Below are positions 28,642 to 37,839 of a DNA stretch of 64,000 nucleotides, piece after piece. Under the pieces are notes generated by a model, which saw only the letters and a program-made list of their open reading frames with translations, had not been told where the DNA came from and ran no database searches. The stretch comes from Actinostola sp. cb2023 (taxonomy: Eukaryota; Cnidaria; Anthozoa; Actiniaria; Actinostolidae), in contig JAUJYZ010001088.1 of assembly GCA_033675265.1 (NCBI GenBank), forward strand, positions 62,001 to 126,000, read 5' to 3'. Positions within the stretch are counted from its first letter, which is position 1; each line of letters begins with the position of its first letter. Made by a program: the position numbers and the translations under genes.

Positions 28642-29316
28642 TCAGACTTTGACTTTTCTTGAACGTGGCGTGCTTTCCACTTCGTCTTCATAGACCACTT
28701 TTCTCTTGGCTCCTTTTCTCATCAACAAAGGGGGGAGGCGTGAAAGGGGGGTAGAATGAACTATCTCTATCTCTTCTCCTTCATCTTCTGTTTCAAAATC
28801 TTCAGCCTTTCTTTTCACTGGAGCTTTTTCTTCTTCCTCTTCCCCCTCATCGTCTTCTTCTTCTTCATCCTTGCTTTCATTCAGACCCACCATTGCACAC
28901 CAATCACGATCACATTCACGGGTTCCACAGAACGCTTCTTCAATCCAGCGAAAATAATTACACTGCATGTTTGGCTTCTTGGCGTCACAGACTATGTACA
29001 CTTTGTCTTTGTTTTTGGCAGACTTGGAGACTACAAATTTAGTTTTCAATTTATGCTTCTCGCATTCAGGCATCTCGGCGGTAAATTGAAAAGGTTCGCT
29101 TTCGTTGATAAAACGGTTGGATGAAACCATGGCCTTCCAAACAAGAGGCAACTCTAGCACTGGTACATCTAAATTGCATCCCAATTTATGGTTGGCATAG
29201 TCGATACTCGATCCACATACAGCACGAGTGACTCCTTTGTAATTTTTGTACGTTTTGAATTTAACATGGCAAAGACAATTCATGTACGAGGCGTCCTTTC
29301 TCGCCAATTCCGACAT
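28642..29316 (-). CDS. GRF-type zinc-finger protein with acidic tail
   Basis: An intact 224-residue frame from ATG 29316. Residues about 83-130 (ECEKHKLKTKFVVSKSAKNK, then YIVCD, then CNYFRWIEEAFC) fit the zf-GRF pattern: Cys...His/Cys...Cys...Cys-aromatic-aromatic-x-Trp. GRF fingers bind single-stranded DNA in APE2, TOP3A and related proteins. The C-terminal third is Glu/Asp-rich with basic patches (APVKRKAEDF, RKGAKRKVVYED), like a nuclear protein. A TATA box is 34 bases upstream. It could assist element replication; this is inference. Confidence 0.6.
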   Translation of the reverse strand: MSELARKDASYMNCLCHVKFKTYKNYKGVTRAVCGSSIDYANHKLGCNLDVPVLELPLVWKAMVSSNRFINESEPFQFTAEMPECEKHKLKTKFVVSKSAKNKDKVYIVCDAKKPNMQCNYFRWIEEAFCGTRECDRDWCAMVGLNESKDEEEEDDEGEEEEEKAPVKRKAEDFETEDEGEEIEIVHSTPLSRLPPLLMRKGAKRKVVYEDEVESTPRSRKVKV

Positions 29317-29329
29317 CTTGCTAGAGTGT

Positions 29330-32300
29330 CAGAAAATATCTGTTGGCACTTTTTATATCTTGAGATAGTCGGTTTCCCGTGACACTGGTCACTTCAATCC
29401 ACAGCTGGCGCGTTTCCCGGGAAAACTAGCTACTCCAATCCACAACTACTTCCCGTCACCTGACACCATAAAAGGGGCACAATGCAAGCTCAGTCGCCAA
29501 CCAACTCATCCTGCTCTCTTATAGGTCAAGAAACACTCGCCAAAGGTAAAGAAGTGACGCCGTGGTTTAGCTCTGTTTTCTTATGTACGAGGGAATGAAC
29601 GAGGACACATTTCATTCGATCCCGATTGAACCTCGAACAAAGTTATGTGGTGCCTCCTGAATGTAGCGAGTATGCCTGTATGTGAGTCTGTGAGCATGGT
29701 AGAGTATGTAAGTAACTTTTAAGTACTTGTATAGGATGAGTGTCAGACGATCATCATACTGATTCAGTGCTGACCCTTTTATTCTTTTTTCTCATCATAC
29801 GCTGTTAACCTTTCTCAATATGATAAATCAAACCAGGTCTCTCTTATTCTCTCTTCTTGGAAAATGGCGATGTATCAACATTTTTCAATATGATAAATCA
29901 TATTGATCAGTTGTACAGGTCTTTTATGCTTTTTTTCTCGTCGTAAACTGTTGATGTGAGTTTTTCTGATTACAATATCCTCGTCTTTCGTTCATTTTCG
30001 CCTTCTTATTTCTTTTATCTCTTCTGTAGTGGGTTTCTCGATTTATTTTTCTTGTACTCTGCTATCTTGTTCTCATCCTGTTCTGCTTCATTTATAAACT
30101 CGATAGCCTCTTCGTTGGCTTAATGTGGTTAATTTTGTGTGCTTGATAGAGTACTGAATGGATGGGTGATTTGTGTTGAGTGAATTCTCTTGATCGAGTT
30201 CTGTCTTTGCCGTAGTAACTCTTCGTCTGTTAATAGCAATAATAACAACGATAAAAAGAATGTCTGACTGTCTAATTAACAGGAACTTCAGTTAATATTG
30301 ATTCTACCTGATTCTGAATGATTTTATGAATTAATTCTTCGAAATTCTTGTCAGTTTTTGGTGATGCTGGTAGATAGAATGGCTAACTCTTATCACTCTA
30401 ACTCCCAGCCTAATAACTCTCATCATCATAATACTATTATATCATCATACTATTCTAATACTAATAATAGTACTAATAATCATTGTAAGTAAGTAAGTAA
30501 TAATAATAATAATTTCGTAATGTTCCTGCTTGCTATTGAGACTCGTCCAATGCAGTTCTGCCTTTGATGCACTTTCACCTTCTTTCTGGCTGTTTTGTCA
30601 TGACTAAATGTTAATTCTTGGTCTGCCAGTTTCTAATTGTCTGATTATTTGGGTCTCTTCTTTCTGGTCGATCCAAGTACTGTTGTTGAGTCTGGCTTTC
30701 ATTGACATTCGAAGAGATATTGCTGGATAAGATTTGATTCTCTACGTTCAGTTGTGTTTGTTGTTAAACTGTTTCATATTCTGTCTCTACTTTTTCTCTC
30801 TACTTGATGTCTTGATCGACTTTCTTGGTTTGTTGGTCTTTTTACAAAATTAATTCATTCCAATCATGTTGATCTTATCGTCTTTCCTATTAAATCTTCT
30901 TTTCTCTTTTTAATATTTTCTTTTCTCTGCTAAAATCGTTGAACACTCGATAACACTCGATAATTCCATTGCTTTGTATTGATTTTATTCTTCCTTTCAT
31001 TCACGCTTTGTTCTGCTACTTCTTTTGGCCTTTTATGGTTTTACGGTTTGATCGTTTTAGCTCTCTTAGTATTTTGCTCAATTCTGTGGCAGCCTTCCAT
31101 CTTTTTTTCTTTGTCATTCCATTCTGTGGTATCTTTGTTTGTGAATCTATTCCTCTATTATGTTCTTGATCTTCCTGGGATGTTAGCTAAGATCATCACC
31201 TCTTAGTTAGCCCTATCATCATTTTTCCCATCTTTCATCTTATACTTTTGCTGTGTTGTTCACTTTTGGTTGTTTGTATTGTGCTGTGTTATAGTATAGT
31301 GTTTGTTTTTTCCAACTCTGTTTTTATTTTTAATCTTGATGTATGGTATATTCTTTGTATGTTTGATGGTTTGTTTAAGGTGTGAGATCTAGCAGTTAGA
31401 GTTTCCTTCCATTCATCATCTGTTCTGAGATGGTATGAGTGTATGGAATTGTCTGTCAAACTTCTCATTTATAATCTTCTCTATTTCTCCATGTGTTCAC
31501 TTGCTCTTTCGCAGCTTTATTGGTGTTGTCCATTAGCTTTTGTCTTATCTGTGAAGAAACGTCTACAACGTTTCTCTCTTGCTTTACCTGTTATCTTATA
31601 GATTTCTTGTTCGTCTTTGAACGGTAATGTAAACTTTGTTCTTCTGTAGCGAGTATCATTCTCATTCACATTCCATCTTCAAGCGTTTGAAATAACTTGT
31701 TGGTCTGAAACAATGTCATTGTCATTATGATCTTTCTCTCTCACTCTATTTTGAGGGTTATTTCTCTTTGAGATATTCTCTTTGTAATCATAATAATTCT
31801 TTGTTGTTCTGTCCTTTTCTAGATTGCTTTTGATTGCTTTCTTTTACTTCATTCTACTTGGATTTGTTGTGGTTGTACAACTTCCATTCTTGATTTCCAT
31901 TCTTGATTTCCTTATTGATTTGTCCTTCGGGATTGGAATTGAATTGTATTACTTGGCTTTGGTTCAGTCTATTAATTTTTCTATTTATTCCGTTGACGTT
32001 TTGAAGAGCCAATCTACGTTTTCAGGTTGTATTAGTTGAAATTTACCCCTCTTCTTGGCTTCATTTCTGTTTAGCTAGCTGCTTTAGGACTAATAATACT
32101 TCTTCTATTCTTTTTTCCTTCGTTTTTGGTTAATGTTGACAACTCAATTTCCTTGTAACATTCTCTCCTTGCACCAAATCCTTATCTCATCCTTTCTTCT
32201 TATCTGCTCTCCTTTCTTCCTTTCTTATCTGTTCTCCTAAGTCACACAGTCGCTTCTTTACTCAGGTCCGTCAAGATCCTCAAGACCCACAAGATTTTTT

Positions 32301-32380
32301 TCTGACGCTAAGGCAGAGGAAATTATTTATTAATTTCGACTTCCTTATCAACTGAAGAAGATAAACCTCGATGACTTCTT
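29330..32380 (+). other. 3.1-kb pyrimidine-rich non-coding region
   Basis: No credible protein is encoded. The plus strand is strongly T- and C-rich with many TTCTTTCT-like runs. There is an AT-rich microsatellite (CTAATAATA, AAGTAAGTAAGTAATAATAA) near 30440-30520. At 29468-29550 a CATAAAAGG TATA-like box is followed by a CTCAGTC initiator-like site and a possible splice donor AAAGGTAAAG, so an untranslated rightward transcript is conceivable. The short hydrophobic frames near 31000 and 31850 reflect T-richness. Confidence 0.6.
29350..29357 (-). promoter_or_regulatory. TATA box of the GRF-finger gene
   Basis: AGATATAAAAAG on the minus strand, about 34 bases before the ATG at 29316. Confidence 0.55.
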
Positions 32381-32388
32381 GTACGGGT

Positions 32389-32458
32389 TCTTCGGTAGTA
32401 TAGTGGTGAGTATCTCCGCTTGTCATGCGGAAGACCGGGTTCGAGTCCCTGCCGAGGA
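32389..32458 (+). tRNA. tRNA-Asp(GTC)-like gene
   Basis: The acceptor stem TCTTCGG/CCGAGGA pairs over 7 bp with one G-T. The D arm TAGTATAGTGGTGAGTA is the eukaryotic tRNA-Asp sequence. The anticodon arm TCCGC-TTGTCAT-GCGGA carries GTC. The T arm GGGTTCGAGTCCC is one or two bases short of the usual stem, so the total is 70 instead of 72. A TTTTT Pol III terminator follows at 32461. It lies 50 bases inside the right inverted repeat. It may be a pseudo-tRNA. Confidence 0.75.
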
Positions 32459-32507
32459 TATTTTTATTTTTAGTTTTGAACTTCCGCTTTATTTTAATTT
32501 AGTTTTG

Positions 32508-32632
32508 ACTTCCGCTTTCACCTCAGACGCCAAACTGCGCGAGGAATTTATTTCTGCGCGAAAGGGACACATTCCCGCGAAAGGGACTAAAAGTGTTTGA
32601 AAGGGACGGCCTGTACTGTCCCTTATACTACT
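32508..32632. repeat. Polinton right terminal inverted repeat
   Basis: Reverse complement of 1598-1722, identical by eye over 125 bases, and ends CTTATACTACT directly before GTGTA (32633-32637). Confidence 0.95.
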
Positions 32633-32637
32633 GTGTA

Positions 32638-33640
32638 GAAGGAAACGATCTTGCAATATACTATGATATGGGCTGGCAGAAACGGGGCAGCGCCCGAAAT
32701 TCAAGAACGGGACAGGGAACGGCCGTCGGTAGAAATACTGGCAAAATAGTGGACTATGCCACAAGAAATTCTGCATGTCGAATATGCGACGCTGCAGGAA
32801 AAAAACACCAAGAGCCACGCTCTCATGACTGTCGAAAGAACCACAAAGGAAGTTCAAAATCTATGGAAGCGGCTGCTGCAGTACAAATCTATGAGCGCGC
32901 TAAAACCAGTGGCATTCGTTACAGCACATTTATCGGTGATGAGGATAGCACCACAATTGCGTGAGTGAGACAAGTGAGCGGTAAGTACAGACATTGTACA
33001 ATCACCACTCGGCATGGGCGGGGCCAAAAAAGGGGATAATCCTTAGGTTTTAATGAGACGTAGCAGTTTTTGCGTTTGCTCTTTATTCTCTAGATTATGA
33101 GATCGACAAAAAATCAGACTTCACTCACATCAAAAGAGCATTTGAAAGCGACCTACATAAATTGAAATCACAGGCTGCACTCACAGACAGTGACATTTCT
33201 ACTTGGAAAAGCTATTCTCTTATGCACTCTACCAGAATAAAGGTGACGAGACTGGCGTGAAAACAGCACTTCAAGCGATCATTCCCCATGCGTTCGGTGA
33301 TCGCACGCACTGTTCTGAGCGTTGGTGTGGTTATAGGAAAGATCCTATCACCTACAAGCCAAGCCATGACAATCTGAAAGGGGTAGCTCTTAGAGGTTGG
33401 CTGGAGAACATCATATAATACACAACCGCTGAAATGATTAAAAAGATCGCACCTCTGTCGTCCTCGCAGAAGAATAAAAGTATCAACAGTGTCATGGGCA
33501 CAAAGACACTGAAAGTTCGCTACTATGGTGGGAGTGCCAGTAATGATTTTCGCATTGCCGCAGGTGTTGCACAAGCAAACAAAGGTATGAACACACGACG
33601 CCCAAAACAATCTCGCACATATTGTACAAAACAGATATAG
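32638..33640 (+). pseudogene. Mutator-like transposase, central and C-terminal part
   Basis: This resumes the transposase in frame at the Polinton junction: EGNDLAIYYDMGWQKRG, GQGTAVGRNTGKIVDYATRN, then CRICDAAG and HDCRKNHKGSSKSME, then GIRYSTFIGDEDSTT. These are hallmark segments of the animal Mutator-like transposase domain, with the catalytic-type Asp in YDMGWQ and IGDEDS. A likely intron spans about 32957-33097. The next exon (YEIDKKSDFTHIKRAFESDL) shifts frame near 33210 to LFSYALYQNKGDETGVK and HCSERWCGYRKDP. A TAA at 33416 interrupts it, then IKKIAPLSSSQKNKSINSVM and YYGGSASNDFRIAAGVAQAN follow. A donor GTATGAAC ends this exon near 33583. Confidence 0.82.
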
Positions 33641-33709
33641 TGTAAGCCGAGCAACAGTATACAGTTCTATCCCACAAACTAATTTTTGATATACGACTAC
33701 ATTTTCCAG

Positions 33710-34932
33710 GTTTTGGCTACGTTAGTGACGTTTTGGCAGATATGGACATTACAAGCGGCGAAGCCTGCAAGCGCTATATAAGAAGAGCAACAGTCAAACA
33801 AAAGCTGGACAAAGAACGAAAAAACAAGCAAAGGCTTCAAGCGCTAGAGAAGAAAGCTGCAGTTGGCTCGTCGGTCCAAGAACAAGCAGACCGAGAGAAG
33901 GGAAGGGCTGACATATGCTTCAGGTTTATCCATTGATATTGGGTCCTTGGAGGACGATATAACAAAAGTACTGGAGGAAGTAACACGGGAGGATGTGAGG
34001 AATGCAGAGAGAGCTGCTAGCCAATCGCTCATCTGTACCACCAGTGATATCCATACTACTCCCTTGGAACAGCCCCCACGTGACTCTGTAGTACTTTTCT
34101 TTGATCTGGAAACAACAAGCAGGAAGAAGGACTGCGAAATACTTCAGTTGGCAGTGGTCGCTATGGAGAAGTCATTTTCGCACTATATTGTACCATCAGG
34201 TAACATTGCCCGAGTGCCACAGCGGTTCATGGCATTTCTGTTGCCTATGACAACAACGGGAACAGGTGCTTAAAAAGGAAAGGTGCATTTTTGCCCTGTT
34301 CAACAAAGGAACAGTCATTTACGGCCATTATTTCCTTTCTCGATCAGGTTCGAGAAAATCGAGGTTGTGTACTGATTGGTCACAACGCACGCGTGTTTGA
34401 TACGCCTCGCCTTATCGAACAGTTATCTCAATGTGGCCTAGTTGATAGCATAAATGCAAGACCTGTATTTGTGGGTGATAGTTTACCCTTACTCAGGAAA
34501 GAGGCGTGGCTTGGCAAATCCAAAGCGCTTGGGGCCATCTACCAACAAGTAACTGGCAATTCATTTGCAGCCCACGATGCACTGGAAGATTCCGTCGCAC
34601 TGCAAGAGGTCATGTTTGATGATCGTTTAAGGGTTTGCTTGCAATCGACAATTGCGAAGGCTCTTCCGCTGAAGCAAGCGGTGCGCGAAGACAACGAGAA
34701 ATGTGCCACTTCAGAGAGGCAGGCAACCTTCTCCAGCCTGGAAAATGCGATTACCAGTTACATGATACAAAAGATAGCGAAGGCTGGGCTCAGTTACACC
34801 GCCCTGAAAAAAGTCCACAACGACCTAAAAAGTAAGAGTGTGGTCGCTCTACTGGCTGGTGATGATGAGAAACCAAGAGTGACTGCAAAGTCAGACATAT
34901 TAGCGAAAATTGTGTACTACCTGTCAAAATGA
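33710..34932 (+). pseudogene. MULE-encoded DEDDh 3'-5' exonuclease domain
   Basis: After an acceptor TTTTCCAG at 33710, a helical charged linker (YVSDVLADMDITSGEACKRY, then KQRLQALEKKA) leads, with one frame change near 33900, to a DnaQ-like fold. Exo I is FFDLETTS near 34098, Exo II IGHNARVFDTPRL near 34377, and Exo III HDALEDSVAL near 34576. The H-x4-D marks the DEDDh class. A second frame change near 34210 separates Exo I from Exo II. It is fused to, or spliced with, the transposase. It may trim DNA ends during transposition. The domain from 34291 on is intact to the stop at 34930-34932. Confidence 0.82.
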
Positions 34933-34996
34933 AAAACAAAATGATATTGTCTAATGATAATATTATATAGTGTATAGTAGATGCTGAGAGCTATTA

Positions 34997-35212
34997 CAGT
35001 GAGGACACACTAACCGGGACCCCTTGAGCAAAACTGACCAATCAGATTACAGCTGAAAATAATCACATTCCAACAAAAGTAATCTGCGCCAATCATCATT
35101 ATGACTATAACGCTGATTGGCCCAGACAACTTTTGTTGTAATGTGATTATTTTCAGGTGTAATCTGATTGGCCAGTTTTGCTCAAATGGTCCCGGTTAGT
35201 GTGTCCTCACTG
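34997..35212. mobile_element. 216-bp mariner-like MITE
   Basis: Inverted ends CAGTGAGGACACACTAACCG at both sides flanked by TA (34995-34996, 35213-35214). The whole element is a foldback. Tc1/mariner elements insert at TA and commonly start with CAGTG. Confidence 0.8.
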
Positions 35213-35428
35213 TAATCTAGGGCCACTGACTTGGATATTTATCAGTTTATAGTAAAATGTCGTTTTTTAGCCAATGCAAGTGTGTATTGTACATCAACCT
35301 TTTTGCTCAAAGCTTTCTGATTTCCTGATGAAAAGATCTAGTGTTGGAAGTTAAAATATAAATAACGAAGAAAAGAAATACGTTTCCTTGATGATAATTT
35401 CATTAATTCAAGAATATAATAGTGTAAC

Positions 35429-36084
35429 GCCTCTCATTCCCAAGAGGTGACCTGTCCCTTGGGGTCTTCAAATATGCATGCTGAGGTGTAATGTTTTGCC
35501 ATATCAACATCGTGCATTTAGGGGTTTGCCTGGAGTCTGGTTTGCCATGAGTCTTCTAAAGCGATATTTGGTCGCTAATTTCTCGACACTGTATGTAAAG
35601 AACACGCTGAAACTTGGTGAAGTGTTTTTAAATATGTTGCTCTATATCATATTGAAAAATTATGGAAACAAAATCGACAGAAATGTTTTTATTCGCAGAA
35701 TACAATATTTTGGATTTTCATATAACACACAACATAAACCTCTTGCACTTTGCTCATTGATAAAGTTTGTTGTATGCTTCCGATTTGCGTGAATTTTCCC
35801 CTACAGTTGCGAGTGATTCAAATTCAGTTTTATTTTAAAATTTGTACCCGGAAGCACTGACAATGTGTGCTAGTATAGTATTTTGCACTAAAACTTTTTA
35901 GGAGTCGCTAGTGCAGCATTTTCCAAGGTACGGATTTTCTTGAAACTTGGCACCAGTAATCCTTCACACTTGTACACTTGTTTGAGGTAATGTAAAAAAA
36001 ATCCATCGAGGAGTTTGGAAAATATAAGCATGAAAATGGAGTGTTTCAATATCGATTGTAACTCAACAAATGTTGTCTTTATTA
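35429..36084. repeat. Right terminal inverted repeat of the MULE
   Basis: Reverse complement of 1-667 with scattered substitutions and one small insertion near 35972. It ends CTTTATTA at 36084. Confidence 0.88.
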
Positions 36085-36300
36085 CAATAAAATTGTGCTT
36101 TTTATGAAATTTACGAATGCCTGATTATCAGGATGAAAAATATCCGCAATCGGTGAACGTTTTGCTGCTCAAATCATCGATTTAAAATGAGACCCATCGT
36201 TCAAAGAATTAGCCGTGCGCCACCTTAAAAGTCACCATTATTTGTGGTAGTTTCTACAGTCAACAAGACTCCTTTCAAGAAAACCGACCTCTCAAATTAT

Positions 36301-36441
36301 TGTTGTATCAAAATCACCTAGGATGATGTTTCAGCTCAAAGTTTGGCTATTCCTTCAAAGTACAGGTCACTTCCACACTTTCTCATGATTCTCCGACCTC
36401 ATGTTGTTGTATCAAAATCACCTAGGATGATGTTTTCAGCT
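36301..36441 (+). repeat. 104-bp-spaced direct repeat
   Basis: TGTTGTATCAAAATCACCTA followed by GGATGATGTT(TT)CAGCTC occurs at 36301 and again at 36405. The rest of 36085-36600 shows nothing else recognisable. Confidence 0.8.
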
Positions 36442-36959
36442 CGGGCATGCGCACTATAAAAAAACTCGAGACTGTGAAATTTTTTGCTGTTGGTTTTCAT
36501 TTTTGGGTCCATTTGTTGCTAGGAGTACAACAATTGAGGACTGTTATTACAAAAGGGATCTTCGTCAACAAGACTCCAATGCACCTGAACATTAGAAGCT
36601 AACTACAGTGTAATGTAATGTAATCTTTTATTTAAGCAAGGTGCATGGCCCACTCAGCACTTTAATTGGCTGGTATCCATAGGGGCCTTGCAAAATTCTA
36701 CATATTAGTAAACTAAGTAAAAATGTTAGTGCTATATTAGTTTAAATTCCTTCTCAGTACCTGTGTGTTGACCAAGATGGGTTACTGAAATGTGTCACTT
36801 TTTACCCACTACACCAAAATCATGTACTATTTAAAAATGTAAAATTGAAAACTTCAGTTTGTTCAGTTCAGTTGTTTGTTCAGTTTGTTCCTCTTGCTTC
36901 TATGTTTGTAATGTTATGTATGTTATCTTTTACATCTTTTCTTTTCTTATTATAACAGG

Positions 36960-37110
36960 TGAGGCTGTTGGCAAGGCAAGTAGAGTTCCCTACCAGAAAG
37001 GAAAATTTAAAGTACATAACTTGCCAGAGGGTATTGCATTCAAACGACCCTATGGCTATGTCGTAAACAACGATTTATGATCATGGAAGCTAAAAACCAA
37101 ATCAGGTTTG
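36960..37110 (+). pseudogene. GTF2I-repeat-like fragment
   Basis: After a splice-acceptor-like TTATAACAG, the frame GEAVGKASRVPYQKGKF, LPEGIAFKRPYGYG then IMEAKNQIRFEI has the order of TFII-I repeats (VPY, GLPEGIPFRRP, YG, IKF-I). A frameshift near 37065 separates YGY from the last part. No start or stop context. It may be one exon of a decayed host gene or a domesticated copy. Bases 37110-37410 have only broken frames. Confidence 0.45.
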
Positions 37111-37411
37111 AAATTCTGAAGCCAGAAATTGGTGTGCCTCAGGAAAGTGATGGCTCAAGGGAAACCATTGACCAAGTGAATCCATTGACCAAATATCTAC
37201 TACAAATGAAGAAGCACATAAGCAATTGTCCAAAGTTGTGGATCCACAGGTGATTCATGTTGCATTGGCAGGAAAGAGCATTGAAGAAAATGAAGTTGAT
37301 GTCATAAATGTATACAGAAGAAGAAAGACTGCAGTTGCAATGTAGTCCTTGCCTCAGTCTTTTTACTGAGCACAGTGATGATGCAGGGAACAAACATTCT
37401 GGCTCTTTTAT

Positions 37412-37657
37412 GTGTTGAAGCCTCCGAATGCTGTTATAAGGCTTAATGATGAAGGACGTATTGCTGGATATTGGTTAGATTTGATCCCTTCTAAACAAGA
37501 ACCACGAAAGTATAAGCTAATAATGACCAACTATCCTGACACAATACAGGGCATCAACATTATTAAGTCCAAAATTGGACCATTGTACTATTCCATGAAC
37601 TTTCAGTTGAAAACAGGAACACTTTTTTTATGCCATCACATTTTCATACATCTGTAA
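37412..37657 (+). other. Unidentified open frame, possible exon
   Basis: The frame reads KPPNAVIRLNDEGRIAGYWL and then YPDTIQGINIIKSKIGPLYY, with protein-like composition. Sense may continue across a T8 run near 37624 in another frame (FMPSHFHTSV). I do not recognise a family. It could belong with the GTF2I-like fragment. Confidence 0.3.
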
Positions 37658-37732
37658 TGAAGGCTTTACAGCTAATTGGCTTGGAGTAGCACTTTTTGTA
37701 ATTGCTTCATCCTTTTTGTTAATGTTATAAAA

Positions 37733-37830
37733 ACATGGAAAGTACCATATTCACTGGCGTATATTGTAAAGCGCTATTGGATAAATTAGAAATAGCGCTA
37801 TATAAATTGATTATTATTATTATTATTATG
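37733..37830 (+). repeat. SINE/LINE-type 3' tail with (ATT)n
   Basis: TGTAAAGCGCTATTGG, then TAGCGCTATATAAATTGATT and ATTATTATTATTATT. This AAGCGCTATATAAAT tail with a trinucleotide repeat is common to many invertebrate short interspersed elements. Confidence 0.6.
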
Positions 37831-37839
37831 TATAAGCCA

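Larger units (their letters stand above)
1598..32632. mobile_element. Polinton (Maverick / adintovirus-like) endogenous element, about 31 kb
   Basis: The 125-bp inverted repeats begin AGTAGTATAAGGGACAG and end in CT, flanked by GTGTA. Inside are integrase, family B DNA polymerase with an OTU-like and zinc-finger N-terminus, adenovirus-type protease, packaging ATPase, major and minor capsid proteins. This is the diagnostic Polinton set. A 3.2-kb transposon (4195-7388) has inserted, so the native length was about 27.8 kb. Left-half genes from the ETS array to the structural proteins run rightward. Polymerase and its neighbour run leftward, and the right end is mixed. Many genes carry frameshifts. 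The element is a relative of adintoviruses; whether it ever formed particles is not shown here. Confidence 0.95.
1..36084 (+). mobile_element. Mutator-like element (MULE) with exonuclease domain, hosting a nested Polinton
   Basis: Long inverted repeats lie at 1-667 and 35429-36084. Between them, outside the nested Polinton, the plus strand encodes pieces of an animal Mutator-like transposase (935-1597 and 32638-33640) followed by a DEDDh exonuclease domain (34075-34932). The left edge coincides with the window start, so the outermost bases and the target duplication cannot be checked. Without the insertion the element would be about 5 kb. It carries frameshifts and an in-frame stop, so this copy is probably dead. 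The link between the two halves is strong, because the reading frame is continuous across the excised Polinton plus one copy of its target duplication. Confidence 0.85.

Noticed and set aside
30969..31206. Hydrophobic frames in the T-rich region (also 31824-32039)
   Set aside because: Hydrophobic residues follow from T-rich codons. No start context and no conservation signal.
1598..32632. Reading the element as an integrated adenovirus or virophage
   Set aside because: The integrase, AG...CT inverted repeats and F54H12.2-like capsid protein fit a Polinton/adintovirus. Adenoviruses lack the integrase.
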